Below are positions 16,715 to 24,546 of a DNA stretch of 64,000 bases, one piece after another; positions within the stretch are counted from its first letter, which is position 1, and each line of letters begins with the position of its first letter. This stretch comes from an uncultured Campylobacter sp. (GTDB taxonomy: Bacteria; Actinomycetota; Actinomycetes; Mycobacteriales; Mycobacteriaceae). Location: contig CAMIME010000001.1 of assembly GCA_946221035.1 (NCBI GenBank), positions 1 through 64,000 of the forward strand, in the 5' to 3' direction. Under the pieces are notes generated by a model. It was given only the letters and a program-made list of their open reading frames with translations. It was not told the DNA's origin and made no database searches. The position numbers were made by a program, and so were the translations under genes.

Positions 16715-16720
16715 TAACCT
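16715..16720 (+). promoter_or_regulatory. Candidate -10 (TAACCT) for a leaderless prepilin peptidase mRNA
   Basis: TAACCT ends 8 nt before ATG 16729, with only CCGGGACC between, which is no Shine-Dalgarno. Confidence 0.4.
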
Positions 16721-16728
16721 CCGGGACC

Positions 16729-17154
16729 ATGGGGATCGGGGGATGGCTTTCTTGGTGTGGCATTGCTTTCTGGGGTGCAGTGCTGGCGGCGCACGATGTT
16801 CGCTACCGTCGATTGCCGGACGCGCTGACGCTCCCGCCCGCGCTGGCGGCGGTGCTTGCGTGTGCGGTGCAGCCGGTGCTTCTGCTGGGTCTGGTCTGGC
16901 CCGCGCTGTACTTGCTGGCGGGCCGGGGCGTCGGGGGCGGGGACGTGAAGCTGGCCGTGCCGCTTGGCGTGGCCTGTGCTGCGGCGGGCGGGTTTGTCGC
17001 CGTGTTGGCCGCGATCGTGCTCGCGGGTGCGTTCACTGTGCTCGCGGCGGCGTTGACCCGCCAGCGAGCGGTGGCTCACGGACCTTCGATGCTCGTGGCG
17101 GCGGGGGCGGTTTCACTGGTTTTGCCCTGGCTGGCGACCCCTTTCGGGGTATGA
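16729..17154 (+). CDS. Short A24-family prepilin peptidase
   Basis: 141 residues, almost entirely hydrophobic, with four to five helices. The two aspartates of A24 peptidases are present: one in AHDVRYRRLPDALTLP (first cytoplasmic loop, about residue 24) and one in GRGVGGGDVKLAVPLG, the GxGD motif. It lacks the N-terminal cysteine methyltransferase domain of PilD-like enzymes, resembling TadV/FppA-type minimal peptidases. It would cleave leader peptides of type IVb pilins, probably a Tad pilus encoded elsewhere, since no pilin or assembly gene lies in this window. It is wedged between aroE and aroC. Confidence 0.85.
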   Translation: MGIGGWLSWCGIAFWGAVLAAHDVRYRRLPDALTLPPALAAVLACAVQPVLLLGLVWPALYLLAGRGVGGGDVKLAVPLGVACAAAGGFVAVLAAIVLAGAFTVLAAALTRQRAVAHGPSMLVAAGAVSLVLPWLATPFGV

Positions 17155-17191
17155 GGCGTTGGCTGTCAGGAGCCTGTGCAAGAATATCGCC

Positions 17192-18409
17192 ATGCTTCGA
17201 TGGACAACGGCCGGTGAATCGCACGGCCAAGGCCTAATTGCGCTGCTAGAGAACGTGCCGGCGGGTGTGCCGGTGGTGAAGGACGACATCGCCCACCAGC
17301 TGGCCCGCCGCCGCCTTGGCTACGGTCGCGGCGCGCGAATGAAGTTTGAGGCGGATGAGCTCACGCTCCTCACCGGTGTGCTGCACGGATCCTCCATCGG
17401 CAGCCCGATCGCCATCGAGATCGGCAACACTGAGTGGCCGAAGTGGACGACAGTGATGTCGCCCGAGCCGCTCGACATGGAGGACGAAGCCACGGCGAAG
17501 GAGATGTCGTCGGGCCGCGCGGCTGCCCTCACCAGACCACGCCCGGGGCACGCCGATTTCTCGGGCATGGTGAAGTACGGTTTCGAATCCGCACGTCCGG
17601 TGCTCGAGCGCTCCTCAGCGCGAGAAACTGCGGCGCGCGTGGCTGCGGCCGCCGTGGCGCGCAGCTACCTGCGGGAGGTCCTTGGGGTGGAGGTGTTCTC
17701 TCACGTGATTTCGATTGGGGAGTCCGAGGCGTACACGGGGCCGTCGCCAAGCTTTGGCGATATTGAAGCGATCGATGCCTCGCCGGTACGCGCGTACGAC
17801 AAGGCCACCGAAGTGGACATGATCGGGCGCATTGAGGCGGCGAAGAAGGACGGCGACACGCTCGGCGGCATCGTTGAGGTGATCGTGGACGGGTTGCCGG
17901 TGGGCCTCGGCTCGCATGTCAGCGGATCCCGGCGCCTGGATGCGCGGCTGGCTGGCGCGTTGATGAGCATCCAATCGGTGAAGGGTGTCGAGATCGGAGA
18001 CGGGTTCGAGGAGGCACGTCGCCGCGGGTCTCAGGCGCACGACGAAATGGAGCTCGACGGCGGGCGCGTTCGGCGCTTGACCAACCGTGCCGGCGGGCTT
18101 GAGGGCGGCATGACCAACGGCGAGCAGCTCCGGGTTCGTGCAGCCATGAAGCCGATCTCGACGGTCCCGCGCGCGCTAAAAACGTTCGATATGGCGACGG
18201 GTGAGGCCGCGACTGGCATTCACCAGCGTTCGGACGTGTGCGCGGTCCCCGCCGGCGGTGTGGTGGCGGAGGCGATGGTAGCGCTTGTGCTCGCGGAAGC
18301 CGTGAGCGAGAAATTCGGCGGCGATACTGTGGAAGAGGTCAAGCGCAACGTCGCGGCCTACAAGGAGTACGCGGCGAGCCGCCTCGTGTTTGACCAGGAG
18401 GGCGAGTAA
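17192..18409 (+). CDS. aroC: Chorismate synthase
   Basis: 405 residues from ATG 17192, chosen because the family begins MLRWTTAGESHG; the frame 33 bp earlier lacks similarity. Converts EPSP to chorismate with reduced FMN. Signatures: GESHGQGLIALLENVPAG at the start, RPRPGHADFSGMVKYGF in the middle, RTSARETAA-type ERSSARETAARVAAAAVAR, and GEAATGIHQRSDVCAVPA near the end. Full length. An AAGAAT hexamer 6 nt before the ATG may be a weak -10. Its TAA is followed immediately by the aroK GTG. Confidence 0.96.
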   Translation: MLRWTTAGESHGQGLIALLENVPAGVPVVKDDIAHQLARRRLGYGRGARMKFEADELTLLTGVLHGSSIGSPIAIEIGNTEWPKWTTVMSPEPLDMEDEATAKEMSSGRAAALTRPRPGHADFSGMVKYGFESARPVLERSSARETAARVAAAAVARSYLREVLGVEVFSHVISIGESEAYTGPSPSFGDIEAIDASPVRAYDKATEVDMIGRIEAAKKDGDTLGGIVEVIVDGLPVGLGSHVSGSRRLDARLAGALMSIQSVKGVEIGDGFEEARRRGSQAHDEMELDGGRVRRLTNRAGGLEGGMTNGEQLRVRAAMKPISTVPRALKTFDMATGEAATGIHQRSDVCAVPAGGVVAEAMVALVLAEAVSEKFGGDTVEEVKRNVAAYKEYAASRLVFDQEGE

Positions 18410-18991
18410 GTGACTGACCTGAATCTTTCTGAACCAACTCAGGCTGAGCCCAGTGCGGTGCCGGTGATCGTGCACTCGGCGCCGCGGGTGGTGCTCGTGG
18501 GCATGCCAGGTTCGGGCAAATCGACCATCGGGCGGAGGGTAGCCAGTGCGCTGAACCTGCCAATCGTCGATTCGGATCTCCTGATTGAGCAGGCCGTGGG
18601 CAAACCCTGCGGCGAGGTCTTCGCGGAAATGGGCGAAGAAGCTTTCCGGGAGCTCGAGGCGGAGCACGTTGCCAGGGCGTTGGCAACCGGCGGCGTGGTC
18701 AGCCTGGGCGGCGGGGCTGTGTTGAACGAGCAAACGCGAAACCTGCTCCAGCGCCACACGGTGGTGTGGATCGACGTCACCGCGGAGGAGGGGATTCGCC
18801 GCACCCTTGACGACGACACGCGTCCCGTCCTCGCCGGGCAAGACGGGGAGGATCGGGAGCAGCGCTACCGTGACCTGCTCGTCGAGCGCGAGCCGTTCTA
18901 CCGTGAGGTGGCCACCTATCGGGTGCGCACGGACGAGCGGCCCCCGCAGCGCGTGGTGGCGGAAATCTTAGGCTGCATCGAAACGGAGTAA
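18410..18991 (+). CDS. aroK: Shikimate kinase
   Basis: 193 residues from GTG 18410. ATP-dependent phosphorylation of shikimate at O3. Walker A GMPGSGKST is at 31-39; the substrate-binding Asp and Arg are in VDSDLLIEQAVG and EEAFRELEAEHVARAL; GGVVSLGGGAVL gives the conserved triple Gly; the lid Arg is in DDDTRPVLAG. It carries about 20 extra N-terminal residues compared with compact AroK proteins, so a later start cannot be excluded, although the zero-gap junction with aroC supports this one. Confidence 0.95.
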   Translation: MTDLNLSEPTQAEPSAVPVIVHSAPRVVLVGMPGSGKSTIGRRVASALNLPIVDSDLLIEQAVGKPCGEVFAEMGEEAFRELEAEHVARALATGGVVSLGGGAVLNEQTRNLLQRHTVVWIDVTAEEGIRRTLDDDTRPVLAGQDGEDREQRYRDLLVEREPFYREVATYRVRTDERPPQRVVAEILGCIETE

Positions 18992-18994
18992 TTC

Positions 18995-20095
18995 ATGGCT
19001 ACCCCTGCACCCACTGCCGTTGTCCAAGTCACCGGGCAGAGCCCGTACGACATCCGCATCGGCCACGCCAACTTGGGCGAGGTCTCCGAGCGGGTGAGGC
19101 ACATCGGGGCGCGAAAGGTGCTTATCGTGCACCAGGGCCCGCTTGCCGGGGTCGCACGGGACCTTGAGTCGCAGCTTCGCGCGGCGGGCGTCGAGCCCGT
19201 GCTCGCCCTCATCCCGGATGCGGAAGCAGGCAAGACGCTCGGTGTGACCGGGGAGCTCTGGGACACTCTGGGTGAACACGGGTTCTCCCGCCAGGACGCA
19301 GTGGTTGGCCTCGGGGGTGGGGCCGCAACTGACCTTGCGGGCTTTGTCGCTGCGACGTGGATGCGCGGAATCAAGGTCGTGCAGGTCCCCACCACATTGC
19401 TGGCGATGGTGGATGCCGCCGTGGGTGGCAAGACCGGCATCAACACTGGCACGGGCAAGAACTTGGTGGGCGCATTCCATGAGCCGGATTCGGTGTTCAT
19501 TGACTTAGACCGCATTGCCACATTGCCTGAGGAGGAGGTCGTTTCCGGCTCGGCGGAGCTGATTAAGACCGGCTTCATCGCCGATCCAGTCATCCTCGAC
19601 CTCTACCGCGAGGGCGCTCAGCGTCACTGGGCTGAGCTGGTGGAGCGCTCCGTTGCTGTCAAGGCGCGGGTGGTCAGCCAGGATCTGAAGGAATCGGGCC
19701 TGCGCGAGATCCTCAACTACGGCCACACGCTCGGCCACGCCATCGAGCGGCGGGAAAACTACACCTGGCGCCACGGCAATGCGGTGGCGGTGGGCATGAT
19801 GTTCGCCGCCCACCTTGCCAGGAACAGACAGCTTATCGACGACTCCGTGGTCGACCTCCACGAAGCAATCCTCACCGCGACCGGTTTGCCCACCCGCTAC
19901 GAGGCTGGCGCGTTCGACGAGTTGTACGAGGCGATGACGCACGACAAGAAAAACCGCGACGGCCGCATCCGCTTTGTGGTGTTGGACGCCATTGGCTCGT
20001 GCACCAGGCTCGAAGATGCCTCCGTGGATGAGATGCGGGCGGCCTACGACGCCATCTCCGCTCCTGAAGGAACTGCGAAGGGGGAGAGCGCATGA
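18995..20095 (+). CDS. aroB: 3-Dehydroquinate synthase
   Basis: 366 residues. Converts DAHP to 3-dehydroquinate, using NAD and a divalent metal. NAD-binding GLGGGAATDLAGFVAATWMRG and PTTLLAMVDAAVGGKTGINTG are present, with metal ligands in SGSAELIKTGFI, NYGHTLGHAIER and WRHGNAVAVGM. The catalytic lysines in MTHDKKNRDGRIRFVVL are also there. It starts 3 bp after aroK and overlaps aroQ by 4 bp, so the four genes form one coupled unit. Confidence 0.96.
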   Translation: MATPAPTAVVQVTGQSPYDIRIGHANLGEVSERVRHIGARKVLIVHQGPLAGVARDLESQLRAAGVEPVLALIPDAEAGKTLGVTGELWDTLGEHGFSRQDAVVGLGGGAATDLAGFVAATWMRGIKVVQVPTTLLAMVDAAVGGKTGINTGTGKNLVGAFHEPDSVFIDLDRIATLPEEEVVSGSAELIKTGFIADPVILDLYREGAQRHWAELVERSVAVKARVVSQDLKESGLREILNYGHTLGHAIERRENYTWRHGNAVAVGMMFAAHLARNRQLIDDSVVDLHEAILTATGLPTRYEAGAFDELYEAMTHDKKNRDGRIRFVVLDAIGSCTRLEDASVDEMRAAYDAISAPEGTAKGESA

Positions 20096-20526
20096 CCGTG
20101 TTAGTGCTGCACGGCCCGAACTTGAACAGGTTGGGCAAGCGCCAACCCGAGGTGTATGGCACGACCACGCTCGAGGATGTCAACGCGCAGCTGCGCGACC
20201 GCGCGCGTGAGCTCCGCGTGGACGTGGATTGCCGCCAGTCGAACTTCGAGGGCGAGCTGATTGGGTGGGTCCATGAGGCTGCGGATGCGGGCTGGCCCGT
20301 GATCATCAACCCGGGCGGGCTGACACACACCTCGGTCGCGTTGCGCGACGCGTTGGCGGAAGTCGCGGATGGCGCAGGCTTCGTCGAGGTCCACATCTCC
20401 AACGTGCACGCGCGTGAGCCGTTCCGGCACCACTCATACCTTTCCCCGATCGCGATCGGGGTCATTGCGGGGTTGGGCACGCGCGGTTACACCCTCGCTC
20501 TCGAGTACTTCGCCGGGAGGCCCTGA
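20092..20526 (+). CDS. aroQ: Type II 3-dehydroquinate dehydratase
   Basis: 144 residues, the size of the dodecameric type II enzyme. Dehydrates 3-dehydroquinate to 3-dehydroshikimate. Key features: GPNLNRLGKRQPEVYG with the flexible lid Arg and the catalytic Tyr, NPGGLTHTSVALRDAL, and VHISNVHAREPFRHHSYLSP with the catalytic His and substrate-binding Arg. Translationally coupled to aroB (ATGA) and overlapping pepQ by one base. Confidence 0.96.
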   Translation: MTVLVLHGPNLNRLGKRQPEVYGTTTLEDVNAQLRDRARELRVDVDCRQSNFEGELIGWVHEAADAGWPVIINPGGLTHTSVALRDALAEVADGAGFVEVHISNVHAREPFRHHSYLSPIAIGVIAGLGTRGYTLALEYFAGRP

Positions 20527-21617
20527 TGGCGTTGGCAGACACACGGTTTGAAACACGCCGTCGAGCGCTTGCCACCAAGTTGGCAGAGCGGCGTGTTGAC
20601 GACATGCTGGTGACCCACCTGACCCACGTGCGCTACTTGTCGGGTTTCAGCGGCTCACACGGGGCGATGCTGGTGTCGAAGGATCGCACGGCGCGCATCG
20701 CCACCGACGGCCGCTACACCACCCAGATCGCGGCGGAGGTTCCCGATATCGAGGCCACCATCTGTCGCGCGCTCGGCAGCGAATTGCTGTCGCACGTCCG
20801 TGACGGCCACCGGGTGGGCTTCGAGGCCGACTTCGTCAGCGTGTCTCAGTTGGAAAAACTTCAGGCGGCGTGCCCGGACGGGGTCACACTGGTTCCGATC
20901 AGCGGCGTGATCGAGTCGATCCGTCTGCACAAGGATAATTTGGAGCTCACCCGGTTAACCGAGGCCGCGGAGCTGTCGGTCACCGCACTCACGCAGCTCA
21001 TCGAAGCCGGGGAGCTTGCGGCGGGCCGCACGGAACGCGACGTGGCCGCTGACCTGGAGTACCGGATGCGCAAGCTCGGAGCTGAACGCCCGAGCTTTGA
21101 CACCATCGTCGCCTCAGGGCCAAACTCTGCCATGCCGCACCACGCTGCCGGCGATCGCGTGATTCAGAACGGCGATTTGGTCACCATCGACTTTGGCATG
21201 CACCGGTTGGGTTTCAACTCGGACATGACGCGGACGTTCGCGGTGGGTGAGCCCGGGGATCTCGAACGCGAGATCTACCAGGTCACCCTGGAAGCGCAGC
21301 GCGCTGGAGTGCGGGCGGCGACGGCTGGGCGCGAGCTGGTCGAGGTGGACAAGGCCTGCCGCGACGTGATTGCGAACGCGGGCTACGGCGAGTACTTCGT
21401 GCACTCCACCGGCCACGGTGTTGGTCTGGATATGCACGAGGGACCGTACGCCGCCACAACAGGAAAGGGCGTCTTGGAGGAGGGCATGACCCTCACCATT
21501 GAGCCCGGCATCTACATTCCGGGCAAGGCGGGCGTGCGCATCGAGGACACGGTGATCATCACCGCGGCCGCACCGAGGGTGATTACCGAATACCCGAAGG
21601 ATCTCACGGTGCTGTAG
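20526..21617 (+). CDS. pepQ: M24B-family Xaa-Pro aminopeptidase
   Basis: 363 residues. An N-terminal creatinase-like domain (1-125) precedes the pita-bread catalytic domain. Metal ligands can be read in LVTIDFGMHRLGFNSDMTRTF (two Asp), HSTGHGVGLDMHEGPY (His), TIEPGIYIPG (Glu) and VRIEDTVIIT (Glu). It removes N-terminal residues preceding proline, or splits Xaa-Pro dipeptides. The aroQ-pepQ-efp-nusB arrangement is standard for actinobacteria. Confidence 0.93.
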   Translation: MALADTRFETRRRALATKLAERRVDDMLVTHLTHVRYLSGFSGSHGAMLVSKDRTARIATDGRYTTQIAAEVPDIEATICRALGSELLSHVRDGHRVGFEADFVSVSQLEKLQAACPDGVTLVPISGVIESIRLHKDNLELTRLTEAAELSVTALTQLIEAGELAAGRTERDVAADLEYRMRKLGAERPSFDTIVASGPNSAMPHHAAGDRVIQNGDLVTIDFGMHRLGFNSDMTRTFAVGEPGDLEREIYQVTLEAQRAGVRAATAGRELVEVDKACRDVIANAGYGEYFVHSTGHGVGLDMHEGPYAATTGKGVLEEGMTLTIEPGIYIPGKAGVRIEDTVIITAAAPRVITEYPKDLTVL

Positions 21618-21620
21618 CAT
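21615..21620 (+). promoter_or_regulatory. Candidate -10 (TAGCAT) for efp-nusB
   Basis: The hexamer begins with the pepQ stop codon. A start near 21628 would give a leader of about 32 nt with the site GGAAGGGA before efp. Confidence 0.3.
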
Positions 21621-21659
21621 TGCCGTGTTTGCAACCGCCCGTCGAGGAAGGGATTTTCC

Positions 21660-22223
21660 ATGGCAACTACCGCCGACTTCAAGAACGGCCTTGTGCTGAA
21701 GAACGAAGGCAAGCTGCAGCAGATCATCGAGTTCCAGCACGTCAAGCCGGGCAAGGGCCCTGCGTTCGTACGCACCAAGCTCAAGGATGTCGTTTCCGGC
21801 AAGACCGTGGACAAGACGTTCAACGCGGGTGTGAAGGTAGAGACGGCGACGGTGGACCGCCGCGACATGACGTACCTGTACAACGACGGCCAGAACTACG
21901 TCGTCATGGACGACAAGACCTACGAGCAGTTCGAGCTGCCGGCGGACAAGTTCGGTGAGTCGGCTCGTTTCCTGCTCGAGAACATGCGCGTCCAGGTGTC
22001 GTTCCACGAGGGTGACGCACTGTTCGCCGAGCTGCCGATCTCGGTTGACCTGAAGATCGAGCACACCGAGCCGGGCCTGCAGGGCGACCGCTCCACCGGT
22101 GGCACCAAGCCGGCGACGCTGGAGACGGGCGCCGAGATCCAGGTACCGCTCTTCCTGGAGACCGGCAATGTGGTGAAGGTGGACACCCGCACTGGCGAGT
22201 ACCTGTCTCGCGTAAACAACTAA
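21660..22223 (+). CDS. efp: Translation elongation factor P
   Basis: 187 residues, normal for EF-P. Rescues ribosomes stalled on polyproline. Three beta-barrel domains; the tip loop of domain I is HVKPGKGPAFVRTK with Lys32, the position that is modified in other bacteria. The surrounding PGKGPA sequence matches actinobacteria, where Lys is often left unmodified. C-terminal GAEIQVPLFLETGNVVKVDTRTGEYLSR is the family signature. The TAA overlaps the nusB ATG. Confidence 0.97.
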   Translation: MATTADFKNGLVLKNEGKLQQIIEFQHVKPGKGPAFVRTKLKDVVSGKTVDKTFNAGVKVETATVDRRDMTYLYNDGQNYVVMDDKTYEQFELPADKFGESARFLLENMRVQVSFHEGDALFAELPISVDLKIEHTEPGLQGDRSTGGTKPATLETGAEIQVPLFLETGNVVKVDTRTGEYLSRVNN

Positions 22224-22735
22224 TGCCCGACTACAAGCGCCACGGCGCGCGCTACCGTGCGCGCCGCCGGGCAGTGGACATTCTGTTCGAAGCCGAAACG
22301 CGCGATGTTGATCCGGTAGCGATTGTTGAGGATCGCTCCGAGCTGTCCCGCGATCCCCAGAACGCGGTGGCGCCTGTCGCCGACTACACCCGCGAGATCG
22401 TGGCTGGCGCGGCCGAGAAGCTCGACGACATTGACGACGCTATCGAGCGCAACCTCTCCGAGGATTGGGAGCTCTTCCGCCTCCCGGCGGTCGACCGGCA
22501 AATCCTGCGCGTGGCCGCGTGGGAGATCATGTTCAACGACACCGTCGACGCGCCGATTTCGATCAAGGAGGGCGTAGAGATGGCCGCCGAGTACTCCGGT
22601 GCCAACGCCGCTCCCTACATCAACGTGACCCTCGACGCGATCGCACAGCAGGGTGCCCCCGACGCACCGTTTTCGGCTGAGCCCGAGGAGCTTCCGCTTA
22701 GCGACGAACCTTCGGCCGACCCCGCCCAGCAGTAA
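22223..22735 (+). CDS. nusB: Transcription antitermination protein NusB
   Basis: 170 residues: an all-helical NusB core (about 1-140), with ARYRARRRAVDILFEAETRDVD at the start and LPAVDRQILRVAAWEIMF in the middle, then an acidic Pro/Glu-rich tail of about 30 residues common in actinobacterial homologues. With NusE it binds boxA RNA during rRNA transcription. Coupled to efp by TAATG. Confidence 0.94.
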   Translation: MPDYKRHGARYRARRRAVDILFEAETRDVDPVAIVEDRSELSRDPQNAVAPVADYTREIVAGAAEKLDDIDDAIERNLSEDWELFRLPAVDRQILRVAAWEIMFNDTVDAPISIKEGVEMAAEYSGANAAPYINVTLDAIAQQGAPDAPFSAEPEELPLSDEPSADPAQQ

Positions 22736-22743
22736 GGACACCG

Positions 22744-23586
22744 ATGGCGAAGATTTCCACCTCCGAGGCCCAGCAGTGGAGGGTCGGCCCTGGCTTCCAA
22801 ATCGCGGACGTTGACCCTTCGTCGACAAGCGGGGCGGGCGATGTCGATGACGCATTCCACGCGTACGACGAGGACCTGGACTCTTTGCAGGAGTGCCTGT
22901 ACGCCAATGGGCGTGCGGGGAATGAGGAGGCCGGGTCCATCTTGCTCGTGTTGCAGGGGATGGATACCTCGGGCAAGGGCGGCATCATCCGCCACGTGAT
23001 CGGGGCGACGATGGACATTCAGGGTGTCCATGTGCAAGCGTTTGGTCGGCCAACTGAGGAGGAAGCAGCCCATGACTTCCTGTGGCGGTTCTACCCTCAC
23101 CTGCCGAAACCGGGCCAAATCTCCGTCTTCGACCGCTCGCACTACGAAGATGTGCTGGTTCAGCGCGTGAAGCAGATGGCTCCGCCGGAGGAGATTGAGC
23201 GCCGCTACGGCGCGATCGTGGACTTTGAAAACGAGGTCGCTGCCCGCGGCACGAAGATTATCAAGGTGATGCCGCACATTTCGCGCGAAGCCCAGGCGGT
23301 AAACCTGCGCAAGCGGATAGAGCGCGAGGACAAGCACTGGAAGTACAACCCCGGTGACATCGAGGACCGGAAGCTGTGGAGCCAGTACATGGCGGCCTAC
23401 CAGATCGCGATGACACGGACCTCGACGGACGTGGCCCCGTGGTACTGCATTCCCTCGGACAACAAGACCTATTGCCGCACAGTGGTCAAGACCCTGCTCG
23501 TGGACGCGCTTCGGTCCTTGAACCTCACCTGGCCCGAGCCCGACTTTGACAAAGCGGTCGAGCTCGAGCGTCTGGCGAACTCCTAG
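22744..23586 (+). CDS. PPK2-family polyphosphate-dependent kinase
   Basis: 280 residues. Walker A is GMDTSGKGG at about 72-80, and the lid and catalytic region is FDRSHYEDVLVQRV, with IKVMPHISREAQAVNLRKRI and WKYNPGDIEDRKLWSQYMAAY, all hallmarks of the PPK2 family. These enzymes move phosphate between inorganic polyphosphate and nucleotides. The presence of a single domain and the HISREAQ segment suggest class I or III; direction and nucleotide preference cannot be settled here. It follows nusB by 8 bp and converges on a YbjN gene, 9 bp apart. Confidence 0.88.
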   Translation: MAKISTSEAQQWRVGPGFQIADVDPSSTSGAGDVDDAFHAYDEDLDSLQECLYANGRAGNEEAGSILLVLQGMDTSGKGGIIRHVIGATMDIQGVHVQAFGRPTEEEAAHDFLWRFYPHLPKPGQISVFDRSHYEDVLVQRVKQMAPPEEIERRYGAIVDFENEVAARGTKIIKVMPHISREAQAVNLRKRIEREDKHWKYNPGDIEDRKLWSQYMAAYQIAMTRTSTDVAPWYCIPSDNKTYCRTVVKTLLVDALRSLNLTWPEPDFDKAVELERLANS

Positions 23587-23595
23587 GCGCCCCGC

Positions 23596-24045
23596 TTACG
23601 GCTGCTCCTGGGCCTCGCGCTGACGGTCGATCTCTTCCTTGAGCGCGACCATCGCGTCCTGGGTTTCTAAGACTCCCTGGACGTCGCGCTCGAGGGCGGC
23701 TGAAAGCTGCTCGTCGGTCAGCCCTGCCGCGATCGAGGTCTCAGCCTCGGTGCGCACGACGATGTTCTCGGTGCGGTTGACCACGAGGGCGCGCGCGTCC
23801 AGGTAGGTGCTGTTGATCTGGTTCGCCGCCAGGTACAACGTGGCGTCGGGGGAGTCCGCCGGGATGTCGGTCGCCGCGTCGGCGCGGGTGATCAGCACCG
23901 AATCCAGCAGCACAAATAGGAGGTTGAAGCCGTTGACTACCGCGTGGCCGGCGCGCCCGGATGGGTCGTCGGTAACGGTGACGTCATGTGCTGCCATGGC
24001 CTCGATGACTCGGTCGATGGTGACCTCGGTTGCGGTGGTGGTCAT
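23596..24045 (-). CDS. YbjN-domain protein (second of a pair)
   Basis: 149 residues. Resembles the YbjN / type III secretion chaperone-like fold: an N-terminal helix (ATEVTIDRVIEAMAAHDVTVTDD), a beta-sheet with FNLLFVLLDSVLITRADA, then helices with LYLAANQINSTYLDARALVVNRTENIVVRTEAETSI. Function is unknown across the family; C. glutamicum has paired genes of this kind. The start overlaps the upstream YbjN gene by 4 bp, so the two are translationally coupled and may form a heterodimer. Confidence 0.72.
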   Translation of the reverse strand: MTTTATEVTIDRVIEAMAAHDVTVTDDPSGRAGHAVVNGFNLLFVLLDSVLITRADAATDIPADSPDATLYLAANQINSTYLDARALVVNRTENIVVRTEAETSIAAGLTDEQLSAALERDVQGVLETQDAMVALKEEIDRQREAQEQP

Positions 24046-24536
24046 GAGTTCTGCTCCTCCCAGGTGACGGCGGCGGGGAACGATTGGGCGAGGAATTGGA
24101 ACGCCTCCAATGTCGCCTCGATCGAGCTGACGATGAACGCACCCAGCTGGTTGTGGGACGCACCGTGCGTGATGTCCAGCGAACGGATGCCGCTGACGGC
24201 GAGGTGCTGCTCGTTTTCAAAAAAGCGCAGGGTGGGCGCGAAGTGCGTTTGGTTGTACTCGTTCACAGCAAAGAGCACTTCTGCAGCGTTGTCAGTGGGC
24301 AGTTCGCCGCGCCACAGTGCTTCAAAGACGACGTGGTCGCTGTCCAGCGCCACGACGATCGCGGCGTTGACGAAGCCGGAGCGAACGATGGCGCCGTCGC
24401 CGTCGCCCTCGATGCGGTACTCCAGCTGTTCTTCCTCGAAGATGGAGGCGATCGCGCGCTGGTTCACGTCGACTGGGGTGTTGCGGGCTGGGTCTGCGTG
24501 CAAGGGGGTGGTTGGGGATGTGTCATGGTCAGTCAC
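24042..24536 (-). CDS. YbjN-domain protein (first of a pair)
   Basis: 164 residues from GTG 24536 (VTDHDTSPTTP). The longer frame to 24686 runs back into the neighbouring gene's coding sequence, so I reject it. After a polar, disordered head of about 25 residues come RAIASIFEEEQLEYRIEGDGDGAIVRSGF, FEALWRGELP, LFAVNEYNQTHFAPTLRFF and a C-terminal helix ending FPAAVTWEEQNS. Pattern and size match the partner gene downstream, suggesting an old duplication. No function is known. Confidence 0.7.
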   Translation of the reverse strand: MTDHDTSPTTPLHADPARNTPVDVNQRAIASIFEEEQLEYRIEGDGDGAIVRSGFVNAAIVVALDSDHVVFEALWRGELPTDNAAEVLFAVNEYNQTHFAPTLRFFENEQHLAVSGIRSLDITHGASHNQLGAFIVSSIEATLEAFQFLAQSFPAAVTWEEQNS

Positions 24537-24546
24537 CCAACCGAGG

